DNA of 62,023 nt from Stieleria mannarensis (lineage in GTDB: Bacteria > Planctomycetota > Planctomycetia > Pirellulales > Pirellulaceae), in the NCBI RefSeq assembly GCF_014154935.1, contig NZ_JACEHH010000054.1:1-62023 (forward strand), written 5' to 3'. A model generated the notes under the pieces. The model saw nothing but the letters and a program-made list of their open reading frames with translations, was not told where the DNA came from and made no database searches. Shown here piece after piece: positions 26,000 to 34,911 of this stretch; within the stretch, counting starts at the first letter, position 1, and each line of letters starts with the position of its first letter. The position numbers and the translations under genes were made by a program.

Positions 26000-26308
26000 A
26001 GTCGGAAACACCGGTTGAATCAGAGGTAAAAAATCGCACGACCTCAATCGGGAAGTGGTGGCGACGCGGCTCCCCGGGCCGATCGCCCATCCGGACCGCG
26101 TGGCTTTCTGAAGTTGCCGAATTTCGCCGCCAAGCCTGCTGTTTTGGCCGAGCAATCGGACGACAGGCTATTTTCGGCTTGCCCGCCGTCGTGAATTTGC
26201 TAGGCTTTGGGGCTCGCAGTTGGCCGAGCCGAAGCGCCGGCCGTGACATCCATTCACAATTTCTCAAGGCCGATCAAGTCGGCGCAAAACAATTGGAGAA
26301 CCGACTCG

Positions 26309-26398
26309 GTGGGTACCAAGAAGACCGGTAAAGGGCGACGAAAAGTAGGACGAAAGAAGCGACGCATGCGCAGCAAGATTCGGCACCGCAAGAAGTAA
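26309..26398 (+). CDS. 29-residue basic peptide, possible small ribosomal protein
   Basis: GTG 26309 begins a 29-residue peptide, half of it Lys and Arg, ending GRKKRRMRSKIRHRKK. GGAG stands ten bases before the GTG and a clear terminator lies 25 bp after the stop, so this is a complete small transcription unit. The composition resembles the AURKAIP1/COX24 (mS38, bS22) type of tiny basic ribosomal proteins, but the match is by composition and a K/R-rich motif only. The reading frame extends upstream to 26207 but that part looks non-coding. Confidence 0.68.
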   Translation: MGTKKTGKGRRKVGRKKRRMRSKIRHRKK

Positions 26399-26422
26399 AC
26401 GTCTGCGAAGAATGATTCATGA

Positions 26423-26457
26423 GAAAACGGCTTCGATCGGCGTCGAGGCCGTTTTTT
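26423..26457 (+). terminator. Rho-independent terminator after the basic peptide gene
   Basis: AAAACGGC pairs with GCCGTTTT, extended by TCGA/TCGA, with a small loop, followed by TTTTTT. It lies 25 bases after the peptide's stop. Confidence 0.85.
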
Positions 26458-26555
26458 CGTGCGCCGGGAGGGGTTTTAGCGGTCAGGGTTTCGCAAAATC
26501 GCCGGGTCACGCGGCCGCAAATTTGTGTACACGGCCAAGTTTTTGGGTCCTTCCA

Positions 26556-26642
26556 GGTAGGAAAATCTCGGGGGTAAGAAAATGAGGAACTGCAACATCA
26601 TGCGATGGAGCCAATTTTCTTACCTCGAAAATCTTCCTACCC
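26556..26642. repeat. Large inverted repeat GGTAGGAAAATCTCGG (family F)
   Basis: Arms 26556-26583 and 26614-26642 are inverted with only a few mismatches, around a 30-bp spacer. A half copy (TTCTCTTACCCCCGAAATTT) is at 38193-38220. The whole 26458-26908 interval has no gene besides this element. Confidence 0.8.
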
Positions 26643-26908
26643 CTAACCGCCAGCCCAGGCGGAGCCTCGGAGGCAGGACCGGTTTTGTCATTCCGGGGAT
26701 GCAAACCGACTGTGATCGGATTGACCGCAGCCCGGCCCCGCATCGGGGCCCCGGTCTAGGCACCGATCGCTTCCTCATTCAACCTCATATCGACCAGGTT
26801 GAGGGGGATCTTGTACGATGCGCCTCTGCACCGCTGCGATGAATCGAATCGTACGATTCGTGGCGTGATCAATTCCTCTCCCTGCTACAAGAGACTGGTT
26901 CTACCCGA

Positions 26909-27832
26909 ATGGGATTGTACGAACGTGATTACGGCCGCGAGGATGAATCGCCCTGGGATCGGCATTTAAGATCGCAGTCCCAGATGCCCAAGAGCATGAC
27001 GATCATCTTGGTGATCATCACCGTGGCGGTCTTTCTGGTCGATGTCTTTACGGCCAAGGCAGTCGGCCAAGGAGAAACCGTCAGCCGACTGATGCCTTGG
27101 TTTGGATGCTGGAAAACGACACTGCTGCAACCTTGGTCTTGGCACCAGTTCCTGTCGTATGGATTCTTGCATTCGTTGGAAACGCCGTTTCATGTCGGAT
27201 TGAACATGTTCGGCCTGTTCATCTTCGGCCGCGCGGTCGAGGAGCGGATGGGGCGTTACGAGTTTCTGCGGGTCTATCTGGTTTCGATGTTCCTGGGCGG
27301 CATCGCGGGCTGTCTGACGTATTGGGCGATGGGGGTGCCTTCGGGCGTCGTCATCGGTGCCAGCGGCGCCGTCAGCGCCGTGACGATCCTGTTCGCATGC
27401 TATTACCCCCAGGCGACCATCTTGCTGATGTTCGTCTTTCCGGTCAAAGCGTGGGTGATCGCGGTATTTTTCGTGATCAGCAACGTCTTCGGTTCGCTCT
27501 CAATGCTTTCCGGGCCGGCCGGCCAAGACACCGGCGGGACCGCATTCACCGTCCACTTGGCGGGCATCGCGTTTGCCTTGGCCTACCACTACCAACGCTG
27601 GAACCTGGGCTGGATGGACGTTTCCAAGTACCGCAACCGGGTCGGGCGATCGGTCCGACGGACGAAATTGAAACTGCACGATCCCGATGCAAAACTGCGG
27701 CGTGAAGAGGATGACGTGGATCGCATTTTGGCCAAGATCCATGCCAGCGGCGAAGCGAGTTTGACCCGCGCCGAACGACGGACGCTGGAACGACACAGCC
27801 GACGAAAACGCGAGAGCCGCGATCGAGATTGA
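26909..27832 (+). CDS. Rhomboid-family intramembrane serine protease
   Basis: A 307-residue protein with about six membrane spans. The catalytic serine motif GASGAV (GxSG) is at about residues 151-156 and the partner His at HLAGIAF near residue 216; HVGLNMFGLFIFGRAVE matches the conserved HxxxN region. The last ~90 residues are a charged cytoplasmic tail rich in Arg (RAERRTLERHSRRKRESRDR). Rhomboids cut single-span membrane proteins. Start ATG 26909; the leader has no obvious ribosome site. A peroxiredoxin gene follows after 63 bp on the same strand. Confidence 0.92.
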   Translation: MGLYERDYGREDESPWDRHLRSQSQMPKSMTIILVIITVAVFLVDVFTAKAVGQGETVSRLMPWFGCWKTTLLQPWSWHQFLSYGFLHSLETPFHVGLNMFGLFIFGRAVEERMGRYEFLRVYLVSMFLGGIAGCLTYWAMGVPSGVVIGASGAVSAVTILFACYYPQATILLMFVFPVKAWVIAVFFVISNVFGSLSMLSGPAGQDTGGTAFTVHLAGIAFALAYHYQRWNLGWMDVSKYRNRVGRSVRRTKLKLHDPDAKLRREEDDVDRILAKIHASGEASLTRAERRTLERHSRRKRESRDRD

Positions 27833-27895
27833 AGCGGCAATCGCAATCACGCGTCATCACACCGCCACACGACCACCCTGCCCCGGAGTGTCCCC

Positions 27896-28528
27896 ATGAA
27901 GCGACCGACTGCCCCGATTCGCCGTTTCGTCTTCACCCCCACGACTCTGATCGCTGCCGCGCTGACCATGCAGGCCATTGGCGTCCCCATCCACTCGACC
28001 GTTCTCGGTGCCGACCCGGGCAAACCGATCGCGGTGGGCGACAAGGCGCCGGATTTCGAGTTGCCGATCCAAGGCCGGAACGATTATGTGACGCTTTCAC
28101 AGTTGAACGCAGACGGCCCGGTTGTGGTCGTGGTGTTGCGAGGTTTTCCGGGATACCAGTGTCCGATCTGCAATCGACAAGTCGGAGCGATGGCCAACCG
28201 GGCCAAGACGCTCAGCTCGGCGCTCGGCGATCGCCCCGGTCGCGTGGTACTGGTTTATCCGGGCGAGGATTCGGACGCCGATTTAGAGCGTCGTGCCAAG
28301 CAGTTCCTGGGGGCACGTCGGCTGCCCGAGTCGCTGGTGCTGGTTCGCGATCCGGGCATGGAGATGATCACGTCGTGGGGGCTCCGCTGGGACGCCCGTC
28401 GCGAAACGGCTTACCCGGCGGCCTATGTGATCGGCGTGGGACGTCGCGTCGCATGGTCCAAGGTCAGCGATTCGCACGGCGGCCGTGCATCGGTCGAAGA
28501 GATCCTGCGTGCGCTCAAGAATCTCTAG
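27896..28528 (+). CDS. Exported peroxiredoxin (AhpC/TSA-like)
   Basis: A 210-residue thioredoxin-fold protein. The N terminus is a signal peptide or anchor (LIAAALTMQAIGVPIHSTVLGA). The fold begins at VGDKAPDFELPIQG, and the peroxidatic motif is GYQCPICNRQ with Cys at about residues 89 and 92. The CxxC spacing places it with AhpC/TSA-like thiol proteins that act at the cell envelope. CGGAG stands eight bases before the ATG. Confidence 0.82.
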   Translation: MKRPTAPIRRFVFTPTTLIAAALTMQAIGVPIHSTVLGADPGKPIAVGDKAPDFELPIQGRNDYVTLSQLNADGPVVVVVLRGFPGYQCPICNRQVGAMANRAKTLSSALGDRPGRVVLVYPGEDSDADLERRAKQFLGARRLPESLVLVRDPGMEMITSWGLRWDARRETAYPAAYVIGVGRRVAWSKVSDSHGGRASVEEILRALKNL

Positions 28529-28712
28529 TGCTTTCGGGTAGTGGACGAGGCGACGAGCCCATACGGATTGCCAGCGGGGGTGCGACGGGCCGGCGATTGC
28601 GGGTATGTTTTGCAAGTCCGCGAGCCGACTCGTTGGGAAGTCTGGCGGACGTTCGTGACGCATTGTCGCTCCATCCACCGTCCGTTTCCTTTCCATTCGC
28701 CCGGCGCCCACC

Positions 28713-29582
28713 ATGCAGGTTCGTAAAGCAGTCATCACCGCTGCGGCCCCCAATCAGAATCGTATCCCGACGCAACAACTGGTCGACCGCCAGGGAAAAG
28801 ACAAATCCGCGTTGCAGTTAATCTTGGAAGAGGTGCTTTCGTGCGGCGTCGAAGAGATTTGCATCGTGGTCCGCCCAGGCGATCAAGGCTCGTTCGAGCA
28901 AGCCTCCGGAGACTTGGTCGGTAGCGTCCGCTTTGTCGAACAACCCGAACCGATCGGATACGCCGACGCCATCTTGCGTGCCAAGCCGTTCGTCGCCGAC
29001 GAACCGTTTTTGCATCTGGTCGGCGATCACTTGTATTTGAGTGCATCGGAGATTTCGTGCGCCCGCCAACTGGTCAACGTGGCCTCGGAATTCACCTGCT
29101 CGGTCTCCGCCGTTCAATCGACTCGCGAAAACAAACTGCCCTACTTCGGGATTGTTTCGGGAACACGCGTTCCGCGGCAGGAAGGGGTGTTCGAAGTCCA
29201 ACGGGTCGTCGAAAAGCCGACTCCGACGCGAGCCGAACAGGAATTGGTGACGCCGGGGCTGCGGTCCGGCCACTACCTGGGATTCTTCGGCATGCACGTC
29301 CTGACCAACGACATCATCGCCGCACTGGAACAAGTCGTCGCGGATGAATCGTTGACCAAACCGACGCTGTCGGACGCGTTGGACGTGTTGCGAGCGCGTC
29401 ACAAGTACATGGCGTTCGAAGTCCGCGGGACGCGTTACAACTTGGGGATCCCCTACGGTTTGCTGATCTCGCAATTGGCGATCGCCCTGTCGGGTCACGA
29501 CCGCGATCACATCTTGACCGAATTGGTGGACTTGTTGGCTCAACGCAATGCCCTTGTTGGCGACGGGGGCCGCGACGCATGA
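28713..29582 (+). CDS. GalU-like nucleotidyltransferase with altered nucleotide loop
   Basis: A 289-residue protein with the overall pattern of UTP-glucose-1-phosphate uridylyltransferase: KAVITAA at the start, PIGYADAILRAKPFVADEPF (near 85-105), a GD motif (LVGDHLYL) and YLGFFGMHVLTND. The Gly-rich loop that binds the nucleotide (normally GLGTRFLPAT) is replaced by PNQNRIPTQ; the Arg is kept but the glycines and the following Lys are not. GDD is GDH. It may have a different specificity or be non-catalytic. It overlaps the next gene as ATGA. Confidence 0.75.
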   Translation: MQVRKAVITAAAPNQNRIPTQQLVDRQGKDKSALQLILEEVLSCGVEEICIVVRPGDQGSFEQASGDLVGSVRFVEQPEPIGYADAILRAKPFVADEPFLHLVGDHLYLSASEISCARQLVNVASEFTCSVSAVQSTRENKLPYFGIVSGTRVPRQEGVFEVQRVVEKPTPTRAEQELVTPGLRSGHYLGFFGMHVLTNDIIAALEQVVADESLTKPTLSDALDVLRARHKYMAFEVRGTRYNLGIPYGLLISQLAIALSGHDRDHILTELVDLLAQRNALVGDGGRDA

Positions 29583-32500
29583 GCAATCGACTGATCGACA
29601 TCATTCGATCGGAGGACGAATCGCTTCGTCACCGTTCGCTGGAATCCGTCGTCGCCGAAGCGACCACGACTCAGTTGTTGGAGCATTGCCGCTCGCTGGA
29701 CGCCTATCGACGTCACGAGGAGAACCTTTACTGCCGCGTCCGCGCCCTGTTCTTCCTATCGTCGATTCACCGCTACCATCTGCCCCGTCGGCTTGAGCTG
29801 GAGGGCGCGAGGTCGGAATCCCAACTGCACAATGGATTGATTCCCTTTGGCGGCTATGAACACTTGTTGTCACGTCGTTTCTCCGAAGCGATCGATGACT
29901 TTCTCCAGACCCAAGACTCGGCCGGCCCCAGCGACGCGATCTCCAGCGCCTTGGCCCAGGCGTATCATCAATTGGGATTTCAGACGCTGGCCGACCAGGT
30001 TCGAAAGAGCGTCCGTACGGTGCGTGGCAATCAGTGGATGTTTCGACTCGGCCATCCGATCGACCATCCGCTGCGACTGCGCCGTGAACTGCTCGCCGCG
30101 GATCCGAAACGCGGTGCGATGCCGCTGCTGTGCGAAACGACCGCGGTGCGCATGGATCTTTCCCACAGTGCCTGGAGCGACATTTTCTTTCTGGGCATGG
30201 ATTATCCCGCCGGGGCGCGGGTGTTGAACATCTCGGTCGACCTGGGCGTCCGCGGCCGCGACGATTCTCCCAGTCCGCCGATCGAAACCTACTTGCGAGT
30301 CATCGACGAGCCGGTGTTCCGGTTGGCCAGCGTTGATTTGAACGCGACCGCCGAGGTCACGACGATCGGCGAAATGTTCGATTTCGCCCGCGACTACTTG
30401 GGCCTATTGAAAGCGGCCGTGATCGCGGCGGGAATCGTGCCCCCGGGGCTGGAAGGCTGCGGGAGGCCGATCAGCGAACTGTTGGCTCAATTGATCGGCC
30501 CGGGAAAAGGGCTGGAATTGGTTTCTAAGATCAACGACATCCCCAAGGGGTCTCGGTTGGCCGTTTCGACCAACCTGCTCGGGTCGCTGATTTCGATTCT
30601 GATGCGGGCGACCGGACAGATCGAATCGCTGACCGGCGGCCTGACGGAATCGGAACGGCGACTGGTGGCCGCCCGCGCGATCCTGGGGGAATGGATCGGC
30701 GGCAGCGGCGGCGGGTGGCAGGATTCGGGCGGCGTTTGGCCGGGGATCAAATTGATTTGCGGTGCCGAAGCCGCCGAGGGCGATCCGGAATACGGCGTCA
30801 GCCGCGGACGTTTGATGCCGGTCCACCAGGTTTTTGACCGCCGGCGGGCGAGCGAGCAAACGCGTCAAAAGCTGCAGGACTCGCTGGTCCTGGTGCACGG
30901 CGGCATGGCCCAAAACGTCGGTCCGATCCTGGAAATGGTGACCGAGCGTTATCTGTTGCGCAGCGAAGCAGAATGGGGCGCGCGTCAAGAAGCAATGACG
31001 ATTTTGGACCAAGTCGTCGCGGCGATCGAATCGGGGGACATCCGTCAAATCGGGCAAGCAACAACACGGAACTTCGAGGGTCCGTTGCAAACGATCATCC
31101 CTTGGGCAACCAATCGTTTCACCGATCGGTTGATCCAGGCCTGTCGTGACAAGTACGGGGATCAATTCTGGGGCTTCGTCATGCTGGGCGGGATGTCCGG
31201 CGGCGGGATGGGGTTCCTATTTGATCCAGCGATCAAAGCGGCCGCCAGCGATTGGCTGCAAAAAGAAATGGTCCAGATCAAGACGCAGTTGCAAACCGCG
31301 TTGCCGTTCGCCATGGATCCGGTCGTCTATGATTTTTCCATCAACGACCAAGGCACCTGGGCGCAGCTTCGCAGCGGCGACGATGCCGTGATGCCTGATC
31401 GCTATTACCAATTGGTGCTGCCGAACCTGCTAAGAACCGCGACGCGTGATCTGTCCCCCAACCGGCGATCGGAATTGCAATCGATCGCACGCCGCTGTGC
31501 CGACGGCCAGATCGCCTCGTCCGCCTCGTCCAAGTTGTTGCAAAGTGTCTTGCCCCATGACGAATCCGACGAGCGGTCCGACACCTCGTTGCACAATTTG
31601 CTGCATTCGATCGGGTTCGACGCCGAACAACACGAACAGATTCGAGCGGATTTGAAGAACGGTCGAATCGGATTGTCACAGAACCGTCTCTCGCCCAGCA
31701 CGACGATCCGTGACGTCGGGCCGGAGCACGTCGTTGACCTGCGGCAAGGATGCAGCCTGGAAGAAGTGAAGGCCGGGGAGCAAGCGATCGCCGACGGGCA
31801 GGTCGGTGTCGTGACGCTGGCTGCCGGAGTGGGCAGTCGCTGGACCGAGGGCGCCGGAGTCTGCAAGGCACTGCACCCCTTCAATCGCTTTGCCGGTCGC
31901 CACCGCAGTTTCCTGGAAGTCCACTTGGCCAAGACCCGCGCGACGCTCCGATCGATCGGCGGTGCGATCCCTCATGTCTTCACCACCAGCTATTTGACCG
32001 ACGCTCCGATCCGAGAGCACTTGCAGCGTCATGAACACTTCGGTTTCGAACGCGGTGTCGAAGTCTCGACCGGAAAAAGCGTCGGGTTGCGAATGGTTCC
32101 GACGGTCCGCGACCTGCAGTTTCTGTGGCAAGAAACTGCCAGCCAAGTCCTGGACCAGCAACAGCAGAAGGTTCGTGAAAGTGTGCGCGCGGCCTTGATG
32201 AACTGGGCCCGAACGACGGGCGAAGCCAGCGATTACACCGACAACGTGCCCAACCAATGCCTGCATCCGGTCGGGCACTGGTACGAGGTGCCCAACTTGC
32301 TGCGCAACGGCATGCTGCATCGATTGCTGCAAGACCAGCCGTCACTGCGTTATTTGATGCTGCACAACATCGACACACTGGGGGCGAACGTCGATCCGGG
32401 ACTGCTGGGCGCCCACATCCGTCGCGGCGCGGACCTAAGCTTTGAAGTCATCACGCGTCGGCTGGAAGATCGCGGCGGCGGACTGGCACTGGTCGGCGGC

Positions 32501-32929
32501 CGCCCGCAGCTGGTCGAAGGATTGGCGATGCCGGACGAACGCATCGAATTCGACCTGTCCTACTACAACTCGATGACCACTTGGATCGACATCGGGCGAC
32601 TGCTGGAGACGTTCCAGTTGACGCGATCCGAGTTGGCAGACACCGCCGCCGTCGACTCCGCGGTCCGCAAGCTGGCCAAACGATTGCCCACCTACATCAC
32701 GCTGAAAGATGTCAAGAAACGCTGGGGACATGCCCAGGAAGACATTTACCCGGTGGCACAGTTCGAAAAATTGTGGGGCGACATGACGGCGCTCCCAGAG
32801 GTGGAATGCCAATTCATGGTCGTCCCCAAACGCCGCGGGCAACAGCTCAAAGAGCAGGCTCAGCTGGACCCTTGGAAACGCGACGGGTCGGCCGAGTACA
32901 TCGATTCACTCTGTGATTGGCGGGATTGA
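29579..32929 (+). CDS. Fused GHMP sugar kinase and UDP-sugar pyrophosphorylase-like protein
   Basis: A 1116-residue protein with two recognisable halves. Around residues 230-600 is a fucokinase-like GHMP kinase: PKGSRLAVSTNLLGS (~322-336) fits the phosphate loop, GGGWQDSGGVWPGIKLI (~378-394) closely matches the fucokinase/Fkp GGWQDQ motif, and LGGMSGGGMGF (~537) fits the C-terminal GHMP motif. Residues ~740-1110 are a nucleotidyltransferase with intact loop LAAGVGSRW...CKAL near 748 and HNIDTLGANVDP near 928. The first 230 residues are unassigned. Kinase first and transferase last is the reverse of Fkp. Likely role: salvage of a sugar to its nucleotide form. Confidence 0.8.
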   Translation: MSNRLIDIIRSEDESLRHRSLESVVAEATTTQLLEHCRSLDAYRRHEENLYCRVRALFFLSSIHRYHLPRRLELEGARSESQLHNGLIPFGGYEHLLSRRFSEAIDDFLQTQDSAGPSDAISSALAQAYHQLGFQTLADQVRKSVRTVRGNQWMFRLGHPIDHPLRLRRELLAADPKRGAMPLLCETTAVRMDLSHSAWSDIFFLGMDYPAGARVLNISVDLGVRGRDDSPSPPIETYLRVIDEPVFRLASVDLNATAEVTTIGEMFDFARDYLGLLKAAVIAAGIVPPGLEGCGRPISELLAQLIGPGKGLELVSKINDIPKGSRLAVSTNLLGSLISILMRATGQIESLTGGLTESERRLVAARAILGEWIGGSGGGWQDSGGVWPGIKLICGAEAAEGDPEYGVSRGRLMPVHQVFDRRRASEQTRQKLQDSLVLVHGGMAQNVGPILEMVTERYLLRSEAEWGARQEAMTILDQVVAAIESGDIRQIGQATTRNFEGPLQTIIPWATNRFTDRLIQACRDKYGDQFWGFVMLGGMSGGGMGFLFDPAIKAAASDWLQKEMVQIKTQLQTALPFAMDPVVYDFSINDQGTWAQLRSGDDAVMPDRYYQLVLPNLLRTATRDLSPNRRSELQSIARRCADGQIASSASSKLLQSVLPHDESDERSDTSLHNLLHSIGFDAEQHEQIRADLKNGRIGLSQNRLSPSTTIRDVGPEHVVDLRQGCSLEEVKAGEQAIADGQVGVVTLAAGVGSRWTEGAGVCKALHPFNRFAGRHRSFLEVHLAKTRATLRSIGGAIPHVFTTSYLTDAPIREHLQRHEHFGFERGVEVSTGKSVGLRMVPTVRDLQFLWQETASQVLDQQQQKVRESVRAALMNWARTTGEASDYTDNVPNQCLHPVGHWYEVPNLLRNGMLHRLLQDQPSLRYLMLHNIDTLGANVDPGLLGAHIRRGADLSFEVITRRLEDRGGGLALVGGRPQLVEGLAMPDERIEFDLSYYNSMTTWIDIGRLLETFQLTRSELADTAAVDSAVRKLAKRLPTYITLKDVKKRWGHAQEDIYPVAQFEKLWGDMTALPEVECQFMVVPKRRGQQLKEQAQLDPWKRDGSAEYIDSLCDWRD

Positions 32930-32952
32930 GAGCGGCTGCGAGAAACGGAGGA

Positions 32953-33073
32953 AGGCAGAATGATTCGGGGAGAATCATGCCATGCCCCCATCGTCTTGCC
33001 CCCATCGTTTTGCCCCCATCGTTTTGCCCCCATCAACCGGCCTCCCCATCATTCTGCCCCGTATCATTCTGCC
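32953..33073. repeat. ATCATTCTGCC / ATCGTTTTGCC repeat (family C)
   Basis: The element begins GGCAGAATGATTCGGGG and continues with several CCCATCGTTTTGCC units, ending ATCATTCTGCCCCGTATCATTC. Its ends are inverted copies of each other. It lies between convergent genes. Confidence 0.78.
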
Positions 33074-33096
33074 AACTCATCCCCCTGCCGCACCGA

Positions 33097-34749
33097 TCAC
33101 TTTGACATCCAAATCAACAACTCCGGCTCCTTCAACACCGTCTGCACGTCATTCGGCGCCGGGCGAAAAAAGTTACCGATCGCAAAGTCCAATATCCCAT
33201 CGTCGTTGAAGTCGCCTTTGACGACCGACAGGTGATCATGCATCCTGCCGGGCAAGCGTGACGGAGTGAACGAACCATCGTCTTCCTGGGACAGCATCAC
33301 GATCGGCGAGGCTCCCTGTGCGACCCAGTCTTTGGAAATGTGCGCCCCCAACAGCGCGACGGCGACCACGTCGACGTCACCATCGCCGTCAAAGTCCCCG
33401 GCGGTCGCATTCAAGACCCCCGGCATGATGCAGATTTCATGTCGTTGCATCGGCAGCGCGCCATCATTTTCCAGCCACTGAACCGAATGAAACGGCTTGG
33501 GGCCACGATCGAAGGAATCACCATTGGTGTACAGCACGTCTAGGTCACCGTCGCCGTCCATGTCGACCAGTTCAATGCCGCTGGAACCGTAAGCCGGATC
33601 CGGTGCGGCGTAGATCAATTCGTTTTCGAAATTGCCCTTGCCGTCGTTGCGGAACAATTCCACGCGTTCGTGTTCTTGGCTGATCAACGAAACAAAGTCC
33701 AAGTCGCCGTCGCCGTCAAAGTCGACCAACGGCACATGCACCGGACCGTGGCGCGGGTCGACGTCACGGGATTCAAAGATCGGCACACCGTCGTCGCCCA
33801 TGCCCTGGTTCTCCAGGAGGAACGTCCGGCCGCTGTTGCGCCAACCGAACGCCGCGACCAAAACATCCACATCGCCGTCCCCGTCAAGATCGCCGGCCCG
33901 CGCATCGGCGGTCCGACTGAGTCCGTCGATCAGAACGTGAGTCCGAAACGTTTCACTGTCGCCCAGTCGTTCCATCCACAACACCTGTCCCAAATCGCTA
34001 TCGTTGGCGTTGAATTCACCGATGTCCGCGACCAACAGATCCACCAGCCCATCTTGATTCAGGTCACACGGTTCGCTGTGCACCGGTTGCAGCACCGTCC
34101 CCAAACGGCGGACTTCGCCCTCGGGATCGTTGGGCCAGTACGCGTTGACCGTTCCCGTTCCGATGTCGCAATACACCAAGGCTTTGCCGGGTTTGGATTC
34201 GAACCCGAGGTCGATCCAATTCACATTGGTGACGCCGGCGGCACGAGCCCGCTGGCGCCACAGCCCGGACTTGGTGTGGGGCAGCGTCGCGTCGGGGTAG
34301 TCCAGGGTTTCGGGAACCGGCATCCCCGCATCTTTGGGGGCCTGGATCTCGAAGTACCGCCGCACGTCGGATTCATCGGGCACATCCAAATCGGTGCGTC
34401 CGGACGTCCGATACAAATCAAACCCTTGGATGATCTCCATCTCCCATTCATCTTCGGGAGAACTGGTGGGCCGGGGCATGGCATGGCAATCGCCACAAAA
34501 CGCCTCGATTTTCGGTCCCGCTTGTTTCAGGAACGCCACTTCTTTGGCGGACAGCGTGACCGTGGGGGGAGTGTCACCCGACGACGGTTCGATCGACGCC
34601 GTCGATTCGTTGCTTTTTTTCGCACAACCACCCCAGATGGGCAGCAACATTACGACACCCGCGACGTATACAAGGCCAGCGATGCGGCCCCTGCTGCGAC
34701 AGGCTGGGCCCCTGCTGCGAAAGTCTGGGTGTGTCGAATAAGCTTTCAT
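33097..34749 (-). CDS. FG-GAP/VCBS-repeat lipoprotein with CxxCH motif
   Basis: A 550-residue lipoprotein: VYVAGVVMLLPIWGGC ends in a lipobox Cys. At residues ~85-95, EAFCGDCHAMPRP contains a single CxxCH heme-attachment motif. The remainder holds at least five FG-GAP-like calcium repeats (DLDGDGDVDVLVAAF, DFDGDGDLDFVSLI, DMDGDGDLDVLYTN, DFDGDGDVDVVAVA), which should fold as a beta-propeller outside the membrane. ATG 34749 was preferred to GTG 34755. It is divergent from the TPR/CRTAC1 lipoprotein gene, and the two probably share an intergenic promoter region of 162 bp. Confidence 0.82.
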   Translation of the reverse strand: MKAYSTHPDFRSRGPACRSRGRIAGLVYVAGVVMLLPIWGGCAKKSNESTASIEPSSGDTPPTVTLSAKEVAFLKQAGPKIEAFCGDCHAMPRPTSSPEDEWEMEIIQGFDLYRTSGRTDLDVPDESDVRRYFEIQAPKDAGMPVPETLDYPDATLPHTKSGLWRQRARAAGVTNVNWIDLGFESKPGKALVYCDIGTGTVNAYWPNDPEGEVRRLGTVLQPVHSEPCDLNQDGLVDLLVADIGEFNANDSDLGQVLWMERLGDSETFRTHVLIDGLSRTADARAGDLDGDGDVDVLVAAFGWRNSGRTFLLENQGMGDDGVPIFESRDVDPRHGPVHVPLVDFDGDGDLDFVSLISQEHERVELFRNDGKGNFENELIYAAPDPAYGSSGIELVDMDGDGDLDVLYTNGDSFDRGPKPFHSVQWLENDGALPMQRHEICIMPGVLNATAGDFDGDGDVDVVAVALLGAHISKDWVAQGASPIVMLSQEDDGSFTPSRLPGRMHDHLSVVKGDFNDDGILDFAIGNFFRPAPNDVQTVLKEPELLIWMSK

Positions 34750-34911
34750 GTTCACACTGATTTCTGAGAAGGAATCATTTTAGGCGTCGTCGGTTATAAC
34801 AAACCACGGAGATCCACAGCACCAATGCGGAAACGAAGCCCACAGACGTCTGCCCCAATCAGCCCCCCGCCGGCTGGGACAAAGGTCACCTCCAGTGAAA
34901 TCACCGCAACG

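Noticed and set aside
26207..26308. Upstream extension of the basic peptide
   Set aside because: The extra 34 codons have no basic composition or ribosome site, whereas GTG 26309 has GGAG at a suitable distance.
32917..33235. Short rightward frames over the CCCATCGTTTTGCC repeats
   Set aside because: These only translate the repeat units; there is no ribosome site and no conserved protein.
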